DNA from: Allodiplogaster sudhausi
Lineage: Eukaryota; Nematoda; Chromadorea; Rhabditida; Diplogasteridae
DNA: 64,000 bases
Assembly: GCA_945643635.1 (NCBI GenBank)
Contig: CALZFC010000248.1
Coordinates: 6,838,501-6,902,500 of the forward strand
Reading direction: 5' to 3'
A model generated the notes under the pieces. It was not told the DNA's origin. It saw only the letters and a program-made list of their open reading frames with translations, and ran no database searches. Positions 12,428-23,849 of this stretch are shown in pieces. Both the position numbers and the translations under genes were made by a program. How positions within the stretch are numbered: position 1 is the first letter of the stretch; the number at the start of each line of letters is the position of its first letter.

Positions 12428-12917
12428 TCACCCAGTTGAACATGTAGGGCACTCCCACTGCCGCTTCGCACGCCCACCTCCGTCGACACTTCGCTTCTCA
12501 GGTGGTCCGAGGTTGATGTTATCGAAATTCCTGTGCAAATCTTTTTATTCTGCACATTATTTGCTTTATAATTTCCAATCTAGCATTATTTTTGCATAAA
12601 TTAGTTTCATATATGCAATCATTTATTTTTGTTTGCCTATTTATTGTTCTAGGCCTCATCTCCAGACAAGGAATAGCTATAAATTGCAAATGAATAAATA
12701 AGGTGTTACCAAACATCGAGCATTTCAGTCTATTCGACGATATCACAATATTTACAATTATAGAAACAAGAGGGGCTTAATAGGAATAAGGACGCATCCA
12801 TTTCGAATAAATGTTAAAACCATTTTCGAAGAACCCCTTCAAGTTGAAAAATAGCAAGTTGACCAACGCGTGTGCGATGACTGCGAGGAACGTGAGCAGA
12901 ATGATGAGAATGCGCAT
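12428..12917 (-). CDS. Secreted peptide precursor 2 (KR-processed)
   Basis: Exons 12868-12917 and 12428-12530 encode 50 residues. Exon 1 is the family signal peptide, MRILIILLTFLAVIAHA, with the same phase-2 intron. Exon 2 follows TTTGCACAG and reads NFDNINLGPPE-KR-SVDGGGRA-KR-QWECPTCSTG, so two KR sites cut out three peptides; the last begins with Gln, which could cyclise to pyroglutamate, and has a CPTC pair. Mature peptides share nothing with those of gene 1 beyond the processing sites, while signal exon, promoter and flanks are nearly the same. No amidation glycine precedes KR here. Confidence 0.78.
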
Positions 12918-12972
12918 CGTGAAGTGTTTGAAGAGTTATAACTAACTTGTCACACCTATGCTAGACCCTGTC

Positions 12973-12980
12973 TTATATAC
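12973..12980 (-). promoter_or_regulatory. TATA box of peptide gene 2
   Basis: TATATAAG on the minus strand at the position equivalent to that of gene 1, inside the duplicated flank. Confidence 0.7.
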
Positions 12981-13009
12981 ATGGATAGAAAGATAGATAG
13001 GACACAAGA

Positions 13010-13440
13010 TCGCTTAACACACCGCCTCTTTCGTTGAAATAAATCGAGAGAAAAAAAGTTCTCTCTCTGACGCCTCTATCCCAGTTATCGAGAAATATAT
13101 GGCATTAGCGTTTATCTAGTTGTCGTGACTCAATTCATTCTCTCTATTGCCTTTTTACCCTCGACTAAATAGCCGATTCTTTCGTATGTCAAGAAATGAA
13201 GAAAGTATGTGGCTGATAAAAGAAATTGCCTGGCCATGCATGGAAGGAGAAAAGGAGAGTTTGAGCGAATGAGTGGAACGGTCACGCGAAGAATTGTGCA
13301 GCGGCAGTTGGCAGAATTAGAAGCGTCGTCTTGTGATGTCGATTATCTCTTTTTTTGCCAGGTTGACAGCTGCAGTTGCAAATATCTTTTCAACCAGGAT
13401 AACTGCCTTTCTATACAAGGGCAACTGCCAGGCTACGATC
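13010..13440. repeat. Duplicated 5' flank of the peptide genes, copy 2
   Basis: Closely matches 11160-11640 in the same orientation, including the palindromic CCATGCATGG landmark and the run ending GCTGCAGTTG, so genes 1 and 2 arose by duplication of a block larger than the gene itself. Confidence 0.8.
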
Positions 13441-13560
13441 AGGTTGACAGCCTCTCAACAACTGCGGAATACGCGGTCATTGAGACGTTCGTCCACGAAA
13501 AGTGGATTCGACCGAATAATTTTTTCTTCTTTAAAATCTTCATCTACGAAAAAGTCTGTA
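13441..13560 (+). pseudogene. Srg-like first-exon fragment divergent from peptide gene 2
   Basis: The plus frame reads STTAEYAVIETFVHEKWIRP then NNFFFFKIF, aligning with STAVEFTIIATFIHKKWKPP of the Srg-like gene at 3120. No ATG-proximal part and no following receptor exons were found, so this is a truncated copy carried along with the peptide-gene block. Confidence 0.65.
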
Positions 13561-13649
13561 TATATTTCGAATCTATTTTTTTAAATTCTAATGTACGTTT
13601 TATGCATAATATTTGTGTTTCTGGTAAATTTTTCTACAAATTCCCCCTA

Positions 13650-14336
13650 TAGCTTTACATTATCGTTTTTTTTACTACGCTTCCATGATACTACTTTTCT
13701 TGTGCTTTTCGCCTTATGTCCTTATCGATATAATACAATGGCGACCAGTTTTTTCTAGTTGGAAAGAGGATTCCCTTGTTTTTGAACACATTGTCATACA
13801 AGATTGTTTTAAGATCGTAAGGTGTTTTAATGTCCTCTGAAGACATTGAAATGTAAAAAATTCACGAAAATTTTGAATTTCTTCCAGGATAAACTCAACA
13901 TAATGTCGCCTAAGCACCCTTGAATAAAAAACAAGCAGAAATCATGGCATGAGCATTAATTAATGTGAGAAGAAGAAACCATTGTGCCCAAATTGCTAAA
14001 AAATATAATTTAGCATTTTAAGGTCAACTTTATCATCTGGCGAGAGAGACAAAACGAAGCAAAAAATTAGCTGCTCCCTTTTCCCTAAAACATCGAAGAA
14101 TTTGAAGAAAAAATAAGGATTTGAATCTCATTAGAGTAAAACATGGACTGACTCACAAAATGCTGTTTTTATTTTGTGAGGCAGTCTATGTTGTGTTCGA
14201 ATTAAGTGTGAACTTATGCACATATTTGCTCAACGAATGGTAGACGAAGACTGATTTTCTGAGCCCTATATTACAAGATGAAGAGCACTGAATATTTATT
14301 CAATATCACTTGATCAGCAGGAAAGGAATTTCTCCT
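13650..14336. other. Non-coding gap with a small hairpin
   Basis: No gene seen. At about 14146-14186 a hairpin pairs GACTGACTCACAAAAT with ATTTTGTGAGGCAGTC. A related, weaker pair occurs near 19200-19236. Confidence 0.45.
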
Positions 14337-15010
14337 AAGGCTCCGAATTTGTTTTCAAATTAGATATTGGGGCATTTAACAAAAAGAAGATACGACGACT
14401 TGTAATAAACCTAATCACGGAAATGCATACTTAAAATGTACAATTCATTGTCGTCTTCAGGCAGTTGCTCGGTTGGAATTGGCCTAAACCTTGTTTATAT
14501 TAATCAACAGAAGTTCTTTTGTTTCTTGCGAAAAGCGTGTGGAAAAGAGAGATTTGAAGCCAGAGGATGTCGCCTCTGATTCACGAGTCGTTGAGTACCC
14601 TGAAAAGGATTCTTTATTAAATTTTGTCACCTACTTTATTTTTTTATCTTATTTATTTTGAGGCTATCCACTAACCAGGAGAGGATGACATGCGGTCAGT
14701 AGCACTTGTTGAAGGCTGCGTCGTTCTCCTAAAGTAAATCTTATATGGGCATATACTTAGGTTGGCTTTGAGATTTCTTTAGGATAAGTTTACTCTGGTT
14801 CAAATCTTGTGAAAGTACGCTTTTACATGACGTGTAATCGATCGAAAACTGTCTGATTTTGTTAAGTCAATACTTTAGAGAACACAACAAAAAACGGGAG
14901 CATTCGTCGCACTTTTCGGTGGTGGCTGGGGGTGCTTCTGTAGAGTACGGAATCGGAGCAAATATATGTATGTAGGTTGTCGATCTATGAAATATTTTTA
15001 CGTTATCGTT
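14337..15010. repeat. Left arm of an inverted duplication
   Basis: Diverged reverse complement of about 16235-16900. The part at 14868-14960 is a second copy, on the minus strand, of the terminal exon region of the secreted-protein gene lying between the arms. Confidence 0.75.
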
Positions 15011-15205
15011 TTTATTTATATGAAAGCTTCCAACCATTGAAAAAATGAAAAGGTCATGCAAGTACAAGAATTACGAATATTTTCAAAGTTCTTTTAAAGT
15101 TCACCGATTAGATTATAATTTCATGATTTCCCTCAGTTATCCGAGTTACTTGGCATTGTTTACTGGCCGGCGAGTGGTTTCGTCGCCCTGCTCTCATCTT
15201 GGCTC

Positions 15206-16351
15206 ATGCTTCCGCTTCGGAAGCTTGCGGTTGTGGCCATCCTCGCGTTCCTCCTCTTTCCTTTTGTCACTTCTATTGACGACTGTCATAACACCACCCT
15301 CTGGCAGAGATTGCGCAATCCCACTGTGAGATTATCTAAATTGATGATACAGTTTTTTTCAGCTATGTGTGTTGAAATTATGTCTACATCATGATGAAAC
15401 TATTAACTTTGTTTTGAACTCTTTTCTTCACCTTTTTTGATGGCACTCTTTAGGAGAACTGCAACGACTGGAGTAAGATGGATGTCAGTTACTGCGTTGC
15501 CTACCGTTTTTCTCCCAACCTCGTGTCTTGCGGGCACGAACTGAAAGCCGATGGCACCCTTTCGCAATCCTTATTGCCGAAGTCGGGCACGGATGCCGGA
15601 TCCGTTAGTAGCCGCTTACTAAATGAAAGACCCTGGGGCAGTATGCGAGTAATTGTGGTGTGCTAAGTTGACAATGTAATACTTACTTAAGATTTTTTAG
15701 GCCGACTTTACGATTCACAGAGTATCTAAAAATTGTTTAATTAAACTGCTAGCGAGATTTATTTATTTATTTATTCATACATCGTTAAAAGATGTGACAA
15801 CATATTAAAGTGAAAATAATACCGTGTAATTTCTTTCAGTGCAGATTAATGAAAAGGGGGGGGGGAAGGACGGCTAGCATCCCTGATCTACCTGGCATGT
15901 GACGGATAGAGAGCGGGGTGCGAGATACTTTTTTCAGGGTGGACAAATCGAAAATTCGACCGCTTCCACTGTAACTGTGGATTTGCCGCGGATGATTGCG
16001 GTGTCTACGTTCGAGGCATTGGCGACATCAATGCAAGGATTGAATATGCGCTTCGCGACGAGATGCTCGTGAATGCGAGCGGAGAAAAGAAGATTGAGTA
16101 CCCGGCGGATGTAGGTTGCAGGAATATGTTATAAACTTACTTACAGAAGCAGTTGCGCTAAGCGCTCGAACTTTTGCAACGTTTCGGCAATAAAAATAAA
16201 AATAAATAAATAAGATGATAACGTATAAAAAATATTTCGTAGATCGACAACCTATTTGCTCCGATTCCGTACTCTACAGAAGCGCCTCCAGCCACCACCG
16301 AAAAGTGCGAAGAATGCTCCTACTTTTTTGTTGTATTTGCTGGTTCTCTGA
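15206..16351 (+). CDS. Cysteine-rich secreted protein of unknown family
   Basis: Four exons in consistent phase: 15206-15325, 15454-15640, 15938-16110, 16280-16351, giving about 183 residues. The N-terminus MLPLRKLAVVAILAFLLFPF is a clear signal peptide ending near VTS-ID. The body has about nine cysteines, among them DVSYCVAY, LVSCGHEL and FHCNCGFAADDC, and one DCHNTT glycosylation sequon. The last exon ends in a hydrophobic TFLLYLLVL, compatible with a GPI-attachment signal or just a tail. Splice choices were made by phase; the donor GTATGC at 15641 joins RPWG to RWTNRKF. An alternative frame of exon 4 (APPATTEKCEEC) is also open. I do not recognise the family. Its terminal exon lies inside the right arm of an inverted duplication whose left arm holds a copy of the same exon. 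Confidence 0.68.
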
Positions 16352-16900
16352 AGTATTTCATGTAACAATATCCGACCGTTTTTGATCGATTACGCGTCAT
16401 GTGAAAGCGTACTTTCACAAGGATTGTATTTTAATGAACTTACCATTAGCCTTAAGAAATGCCATAGCCAACCTTTGTATATGCACATATAAAATTTACT
16501 TAAGGACAACGACGCAGTCTTCAACCGGTGCTATTAGCCGTATGTCATCTTCTCCTGCTCATTTTCAGTGGATAGCCTCAAAGAATGATAAGCTGGAAAA
16601 TGTCGTTTAGTTAAAGTATCCTTTTTCAGGGTACTCAACGAGTCGTGAATCAGAGGCAACATCTTCAGCCTTCAAATCTCTTTTTTCTCTTTTCCACACG
16701 CTTTTCGCAAGAAAAAAAGAAGTTCAGATGATTAATATGAGCAAAGTTTAGGCCAATTCCAACCAAGCAACTGCCTGAAGACGACGATGAATTGTACAGT
16801 TTAAGTATACATTTAAGTAATTAGGCTTATTGTTAAATTCTCCAATATCTACATATCTTGAAAACGAATTTGGAGCTGTTATCTTTGAAGATCTCCTGAA
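16235..16900. repeat. Right arm of the inverted duplication
   Basis: Pairs with 14337-15010 in reverse orientation with many substitutions and indels. It contains exon 4 of the secreted-protein gene and its 3' flank. No TIR-like ends or target duplication were recognised, so this may be a local inverted duplication rather than a transposon. Confidence 0.75.
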
Positions 16901-17579
16901 GCCTGGCTATCTACTTCTCCGTCCTTTTCACTGGACTGTAGTTTGGAGCAATTCTATTCCCTCTGATCAACTGGTATTGAATAAATAATGCATTAGATCT
17001 TGTAGTTTTGGGCTCACGTGAGAAACAGTCTTTCTTTACCATTGGTAGAGCAAATGATTTCGCACTTTTAAGTGCGCACTTATAAGTTGTTAAAATTGGA
17101 ACACAACATAGACTACTCACACAGAAAAAATATTCGTGATATTTCACGAAATGAGACACTAATATATTAGCATGATTAGCAACACACTAATACTATTCGT
17201 AAAAGATGCAGGAAGAATTAGTGTGTATGCGAGGAAGTATTCGTAAAAGGACGCCGCTTCCTGGCGGACATCGCAAACGCTTGCCATTTTTTGCTGTTTT
17301 TTAAATATTCTCGGACAATTTTCGATGTTAATTACCACTCTTTTTTGATATCTAATTAGCTTGCCTTGTGACACACCCTCTCCTTCATTCTCTCGCTCTT
17401 TCTCGCGCTCTCTCTCGCTCTCTTTCTCTCTTTCTCTCTCACTTTTTATTTGGCTTAAAATCGCACTTAATTTCGCAGCTTTCTCAAGAAAAATTTTTGT
17501 ATCGATTTTTCTCTCATCTCTCTCTCTCTATCTAACTCTCTCTATCGCTCTCTCTCTCTCTCCCACCATCCTACGGATC
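16901..17579. other. Intergenic stretch with CT microsatellites
   Basis: No gene. CT-rich simple repeats at about 17385-17440 and 17512-17565. The last stretch, ctctctcccaccatcctac, matches the flank of the related hairpin at 53474-53500 in reverse orientation. Confidence 0.6.
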
Positions 17580-17706
17580 AAGTTAGCTAATTATCTAACT
17601 TTTGTGAACGGAATATTTCACTGTGTTTGGCATTTCAGTGACAAAACAACAGTGAAATAGAATTAAATTCCAATAAAGTTCACAAAAGTCGATAATTTAG
17701 CTAACC
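17580..17706. mobile_element. Small hairpin MITE beside the SAM-gene fragment
   Basis: A 127-bp hairpin whose arms resemble GGTTAGCTAAATTATCGAC followed by TTTTG. The related hairpin at 53347-53473 lies upstream of the fuller SAM-domain gene. The flanks of both copies are homologous on both sides, so this is a shared part of a larger duplicated segment rather than an independent insertion. Confidence 0.65.
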
Positions 17707-17948
17707 TGTGATCCGTTGTGATGATGGGAGTCGATGTCGTTGGCTGTGCCTGGAAGTAGACAGAGAGAGAAAGAAAGACATTTTGCTCCGAACCACCACC
17801 CCCTCCCGCGCGCATTTTTCCCACGTTAACCACCAGGCCACCAACCCACCCATGCACCTTCCGGCATTGGATAACCTAGTGATAGGGGGGGGGGGTGAAT
17901 TTTAAGAGGAAAGCTGCACTATCTGTAAAGAAGCTATGTAAATTTAAG

Positions 17949-18621
17949 ATGGAGAAACTCATCGCACTCTGCTGGCGATTATGCTACTTTTGCGCAATGA
18001 AGACAAGAGAAAGAAGATCATGCGCCTCGATAAGATTTACACGGAAATGATGGTCCGTTTGAGATATCAGAAACAGAAATTCTTTGCCTACCACTTACTA
18101 TCCAACCATACATATATGCTCCATTTTATATGCTTTTAATGCACTTGTGTTTCTTTACAGAAGGAGCCCGATGCAAAATCTGTCGCAGTCGCGCTATCTG
18201 CCCGGCATGCTGACACAGAAAACGGGCTGAAGCGAAGGAAGAAGGCGCAAACTCAACCGCTAGTCGTCAGATACGGAGGAAACAGCAGCCAGTTTGGCGT
18301 TTTCATCCAGGTATGAGATCATTTAATGCGTACCAAGCATATCGGTTAGCCTATTGGTGTTTTATCTATGTAAAACCTTACACTTTTCAGGGTCACGAGA
18401 TCCTGTGCAATGAAGGTCTCATTCACGCACTTATGGTCGCGCTGGCTGCCCACTACGTCTTCAACTTGAAGTGGGACTCAGATGTCACTGATGTCTGGTT
18501 TGTGCTGCTGCAGTTACTCGGGCTGCCAACATGGGAGATCAAATCGAATGTCGGTCGTGTCGTTGTGAACTCAATTGAAAAGAAAGTTTCTGAACTCGTC
18601 TGTGATTCTTTGAGTACCTGA
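17949..18621 (+). pseudogene. 3' fragment of a SAM-domain (SAMD3-like) gene
   Basis: Three exons (about 17949-18052, 18161-18310, 18391-18621) encode GETHRTLLAIMLLLRNEDKR, QPLVVRYGGNSSQFGVFIQ and GLIHALMVALAAHYVFNLKW then VWFVLLQLLGL. They match, exon by exon and with the same splice phases, the last three exons of the minus-strand gene at 49005-52228. The SAM domain and all middle exons are missing; between the hairpin at 17580-17706 and the first exon only about 240 bases remain. The reading frame is intact to the TGA, so it could be transcribed, but as it stands it is an internally deleted copy. Confidence 0.75.
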
Positions 18622-20539
18622 GAAGAGAAAACCATTACTTTCCCCGCCATTATTATTTCATCTTGGAGCAGAGTGCACTTAGGGCTATAATTTTGAAAAT
18701 TGCTTACGTTCCTGTGAATTTCTGTAGTCTACCGAGCTCAATTTCATCGATAACCATTTCATTGTTGATTCTTTATCTGGACTTTCTTGTAATTAGTTGG
18801 TTCCACGGTCATGTTTACTTGTATGCAGTCTGTAATATTTGACGGGTTACTGTAGATGAATCTGGAAAATCTTTCAGTTAGTTGTTTCCACGACCGCTTT
18901 CACTCGTGTGCAATCTGTAAAATTTGGCTATTGGCTGGAGATGATTATTGATAAATTTATATAACACTCGGTATTTGCATAATACAAAGTATTTGCAAAA
19001 GTACGACAGAAGGTGGAGAGTGGGATACTCAATTGTATGGAACTGCAGGAGCGATAAGGCACGCTGCCGGCCGCGCAGATTACGAATTCTTACTGTACAT
19101 CGATTTCGTAAAAATTTCGGCGCCGCCGCGCCCATTTCACGAATTCTTCCTCAATCTTTTGGGCGCGCGCTACAAACTACGAATATTTTTTCTGTGTGCT
19201 GACTCACAGAATGAACCCATCATTTTTTGAGTCAGTTTATGTCTTACGCTAATTGGAGAGATACAAGACCAAACATATTTTCTGAAAGATCTCGAAAATT
19301 TTTTTTAATATTACATCTTCTATTCCGTGTATTCTTTTCAGAAGACTTGAAGATTGTGAAGAGAAGCGAGCCGCCCGTCAAGAAGTTGCCCTAATTGTAA
19401 GATTCAAGAGAGTATTTTTTTTGCTCGCTCTCCTACTTTCCTTTCCTTGAAAATAAAGCGCAAAAATAACGTTTGTTTTGCTGCTTACAGAAGACCTGTT
19501 TATTAATAAAACGGAAATTGTTTAATTGTAAGAAAGTCGAATTTGTGCAAGCATTGCTTTATTCTGAAGGGCATTGAGATAACATTAAAAAACAGTTGAT
19601 AAGAGACAACTACATATATGTACGGTTACGCTGCTTTAGCCTTTTCTCGAGCCCTTGATATTTCCTCTCTCTATTTATTTCCCGAGGTCCTCTCCGTAGC
19701 CTCTCTCACTCGTCTCTGTACTGTGCTCGCTTTCTCTCTCTCTATCTCTCTCTCTCTATGTCTGTCTCTCTTTCTCTCTGTCTGACTCTCTCGCTCTATC
19801 CAAGCCAACGAATAGAGACAATTCGCATCATTCTCAAATAAAAAAATATATTTTTTTTGGATGATGACGAAAATGGAAGGAGACTTCTGATTGAAAATGA
19901 AAGAGAGAGAGAGAGAGAGAGTGATTAGAAGAAAGGTTGAAAGAGTACACTTGGAACCGACACGATTGAACCTGGTAAGAACAGAGGGGCTTCGGAGAGA
20001 CTGTGCCGAAGGTAGAGAGACAGAAAGAAAGCGAAACGGCGCTTAGAATTCATATGTTCATGCGTTTTCCTTTTTCATCGGTGAACACGACTGTGAAGAA
20101 TATGCAGAAATGGCTTCCACCTCATATAATTCGCACTTTCTGCATTTTACTTTGCCTTGCTTCTGGCAGGCTCCAGCAGCCTGGGCAAAAAGATGCAGGG
20201 TCGGCCGGCCCAAATTTCCTAGGCCCTCCCTTGGCTATAAAGTGTAAAGCGAAGGTGAAATTTCTGGAGCACTTTATATCTTTCTTAGAATTTCTTGTTT
20301 TGTTTTTGTTAAGTTTCTTATTTTATTTGAGTATAAATGATTATAGAAAATGCAACCTCTAGTTGAAATGTGTATCGAACCTCGAACACAACACCGTGGT
20401 GGTTATGTTGTACTTTTGTCGCTGCCCACTGCCTCACCATAGAAGACGTCGATGCTCAACACGTTTCACTGATTTCTTTTTTCAAGCCAACCATTTCTTG
20501 TCATTTTGCTGATCAGTAACAATTGTTAACGGTGTACTT
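18622..20539. other. Repeat-rich intergenic DNA
   Basis: No firm gene. About 18795-18850 and 18878-18945 are an imperfect direct duplication (TTAGTTG.TTCCACG.C...). A possible last exon at about 19343-19391 (DLKIVKRSEPPVKKLP, stop, followed by AATAAA near 19451) has no recognisable upstream partner. CT and GA microsatellites lie near 19735-19795 and 19905-19922. The open frame at 20003-20362 shows no domain. Confidence 0.35.
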
Positions 20540-21080
20540 GATTGTTGTTCCTATTCCTTTCGTTGATTGCCCTCGTTTAAGAGGCTGCCAACCTAGTCGA
20601 AAAGTAATGTGTAACTGCAGTTCTCGAAGTGGCGAGAAAGGACGTAATCGATGTCACAAGACGACGCTTGTAATTCTGCCAACTGCCGTTGCTCAATTCT
20701 TCGTGTGACCGTTTCACTCATTCGTTCAAACTCTCCTTTTCACCTTCCGTGCATGGCCAGGTAAGTTCGTTATCGAGCACATATTATTAACAGTTTTTCG
20801 CTCTTTTATTTGCTCTTCTTTGGACATTATAATATTCTTTCTTCACATGCTTCACCATCTCTCTCAATGCATACTTGATTTCTTGCTGTATGATGGGATC
20901 GCCTATTTAGGCGAGAGCGAAAAAGGAAACACCGGGAACGAAGTGAGAACGACAACTTGATAAATGATGATGCCATTTAATCACGAAAAATGGGATAGAG
21001 GCGCCGGTTGCAGGTAGAGAACTTTTTTTTCTTCTCGATCTTGCTCAGCGAAAAGGGGTGTGGTAAGCGAACGGGTGTAC
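20540..21080. repeat. Duplicated 5' flank of the peptide genes, copy 3 (inverted)
   Basis: Shares with the other copies the CGCTTCTAATTCTGCCAACT block, the stretch around TTCAAACTCTCCTTTTC, and the flank leading into the TATA box. It is oriented opposite to copies 1 and 2, as is the gene it precedes. Confidence 0.7.
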
Positions 21081-21088
21081 TATATAAG
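21081..21088 (+). promoter_or_regulatory. TATA box of peptide gene 3
   Basis: TATATAAG, 60 bases before the ATG of exon 1. Confidence 0.7.
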
Positions 21089-21140
21089 AGAGGGTTCAAG
21101 GTCCGCCAGTGCCACGAAGACAACTCTTCAAACACTTACG

Positions 21141-22128
21141 ATGCGCATCCTCATCTTCCTGCTCGCGTTCCTCGCAGTCATCGCACACGCGTTAGTCAAC
21201 TTATTATTTCCAAATTGAATTTGTTCTAATACCGTAATTTCTCTAATAGTACCCCCGGGGTTCTATTTTTCAATACCCTTGCGGGGGAGGGGCACTATTA
21301 GAGGGAGGGGTTCTATTAGAGGGAGGGGTTCTATTTTTCAATGTGAGACACTAAAAGTTGAATAACATCATTTTATCCCCAAAAAAAGAAGGATCGTAGC
21401 CCGAATTCATAGGAATCACCACTGGAATATCCATTTTACCACATATTTTGAATGAATTTGCAATCAGTTCATTGGAGAGAGCATCCCATGCCTCTAGGAT
21501 CCATTTGAGGTACATCTCGTGTTGAGATATTAGGCTGTTAGGGGGGGGGCACTATTGGAGGGGGCGTTCTACTAGAGGGAGGGGTTCTATTTTCAATGGC
21601 ATTTTCAGGGGGGGGTACTATTAGAGGGGGGGGGGGTTCTTATAAAGGGGGGGGGTACTAATAGAGAAAATACGGTATTTGTTTTAAATGTTCTATTCGG
21701 CCCCTGTTGTTTCTATATTTCTAAATATTGTGATATTCTAAATATTCTATTCGGCCCCTGTTGTTTCTATATTTCTAAATACACAACCATTTTTTACATA
21801 CCGTATTTTATCTATTTGTAACTCCGGCGGTACTATTCGTCAATACCGTTGATAGGGAGGTGTACTGTTAGGAGGAGGGGTTCTATGTATATTCCTAGCT
21901 CGGTTAACAAAGAAATCACTGGAATATACGTTTTACATATTAGATATTGAGGGGTTGCATTGGAGAGTAGAATATCGCACAACGTCGAGGCATCGGATGC
22001 ATCGTGAATATCCACATGCTAATTGTTGCATTCACAGGTTAGGCAAGCGAGATGCCGGTGTCGACCTTGCGCCACCCGATGCTCGTGTGAAGCGAGATTA
22101 CCTGCATGACCTATACCATGGCCACTGA
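21141..22128 (+). CDS. Secreted peptide precursor 3 (KR-processed)
   Basis: Exons 21141-21190 and 22038-22128 encode 46 residues. Exon 1 is MRILIFLLAFLAVIAHA, followed by the family phase-2 intron (donor GTTAGTC, acceptor TTCACAG). Exon 2 reads LGKR-DAGVDLAPPDARV-KR-DYLHDLYHGH and stop. DAGVDLAPPDARV and DYLHDLYHGH are single-copy counterparts of the repeated and terminal peptides of gene 4 (DAGFGPEAPAPLGTRM and DLLHDLYHGH), so this looks like the unexpanded relative of that precursor. The intron is enlarged by a TA-flanked MITE (21232-21675) and a second decayed one. Confidence 0.85.
21232..21675. mobile_element. TA-flanked G-rich MITE, copy B, in the intron of peptide gene 3
   Basis: Begins CCGTAATTTCTCTAATAG and ends with the reverse complement of CCGTATTTTCTCTATTAG, with TA on both sides. 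Subterminal direct blocks GGGAGGGGTTCTATTAGA and long G runs are present at both ends. This is the most complete copy in the window. Confidence 0.8.
21801..21911. mobile_element. Decayed TA-flanked MITE end
   Basis: CCGTATTTTATCTATTTG then a degraded version of the GGGG-TTCTAT blocks; only one end can be seen. A direct duplication of about 47 bases (aatattctattcggcccctg...) lies just before it at 21683-21780. Confidence 0.5.
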
Positions 22129-22184
22129 TGCAGTGGACAGTCCAATTACGCCTAGTGATTTTTACGGAAAAAAAATTGGAATGA

Positions 22185-22190
22185 AATAAA
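22185..22190 (+). terminator. Polyadenylation signal of peptide gene 3
   Basis: AATAAA in the context ATGAAATAAAGAAGC, 57 bases after the stop codon. The same context follows peptide gene 4 at 25788. Confidence 0.65.
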
Positions 22191-22199
22191 GAAGCCTAA

Positions 22200-23849
22200 T
22201 GAAAGTCGCTTCCTGTGTAATAAATGTGCACATTTCATGAAATATTACAATATTGCCAATAACAATATACATACGTGGCTTTTAAGTTCATTTCCGGAAA
22301 TAATGTAAGAAAACTCAATTAAAGAGAGTGGAAGACACAATTGTGGAATCTTTCTATTATTTCGCTGATTAGGAGAGAGAAAGACAGGAACGCAAGGAAT
22401 ACAGACACAAAGCTAGCGATATGTGCAAAACTGTTCGCCTCGTCTCTCTTCTCATTTCACATTCTCTCATCGCGCTCGCCTATCACATGATTCCTCATCT
22501 CCTTTTGCTATTTTTGAGCGTATAGAGCAAGAAAATTTAGCATCAGACAATTAGGAAACAAGAACCTTTTTTTTAAAAGTAAGAAGAACTCCGAAAATTT
22601 CATTATAATTTGTAGTTTCTTGGCCTAGCCGCGGGAGTAATCTTTTTTCTCACGTCAGCAAAAAAAATACGACCAGGCCTGATGTTAAATGCAATAGACG
22701 CGCATAATATAAGATCTCAGCCAGTTCTGCATATTTTTGAAAACGGTCTGCACAGTCATGTTGGCCGAGGTCTAAATAGGTCGAAAATATAGTAGCTGAA
22801 AGTGCATTTGGAGTCATTTCTCAGATCCGTGTCTCTGAACTCGCCTCTGAACTGTGCTCGCTTACTCTCTCTCTCTCTCTCAATGTACTTTGAATATCAA
22901 AGGATGATAAAGAAAAAGAGAAGGAGACTTCTGATGGAATGAGAGAGAGAGTGCCGATTAGGAGAAAGAGTAAGAGATTAGAAGAAAGACTAAGACAGCG
23001 AGAGCCAGAATGGCTACAGTTTTAAGATTGCTTTCCCTTAAAAAAACGGCTTCTTAGCGCTCATGCTACAAAAAGAGCTTTGTTTTTTTCCTTTCTGTTT
23101 TTCTCGATAAGCTGCTTTCACATCACAAATTATAATTAGGTCCCTTTTAAAAATATATACTTTTCGGCAAAGCCATTGATCTATGACGAACATATTCCTT
23201 ATGCCGTCCCTCTTTGAATCTATTAATTCTTATAGCTTTAGGTGCTCGCTTCTCTTCTCTCTTCGTATGCACGCGTCTTCTTGTTCTAACTTCCAGAATA
23301 CATCTGAACGCCAATTCAGAATTTAAAAGAAGCGTGAAATTTGCCAATATTAGCCATAATTATGAGTCTGCCCAACAGGACAGGATTATTTAATGAAGTC
23401 ATCGCAATGTGTATGTCTCACAGATGCATATGTATGTGTGTATTACAATGTATTATGGAGTGCCACGGTGGCCTTTTCCCTCACTATTCGACTTCATATA
23501 AAATGTGTAACAATAAGGAATTTAGCTCGAGGGAAGGAAAAGACCCCGTGGGGAGCGGAGCCTTCTTGGATGTGTCGGTTCCCGGTGGAGCACTGCCAAA
23601 ACACTGGAGAGCCAGGGCGGCCGCCCGTTAGGGGTCGGCCTGCCTCTCCCTGCCATATGCCCAGGTTTAACACGACGGCCCGCCATGTCCATGCCACGTG
23701 AATGGCACAATTCAGCCCACCATGTCCACACGGACACGGCAGGGGGAATGGGAAAAAGGAAAAGAGAAAACATATGCATCTTTCTTAAGATCTAAAAGGA
23801 AAGAGGGATGAGGCCGGAGTGCGGAGAATAAAACGTTCGAGAAGAAAAA
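22200..23849. other. Intergenic stretch with a GC-rich block
   Basis: No gene supported. CT/GA microsatellites lie near 22862-22880 and 22940-22952. From about 23525 to 23745 the composition turns GC-rich with open frames on both strands; this looks like a mobile fragment, but no ends or target duplication were found. Confidence 0.4.
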
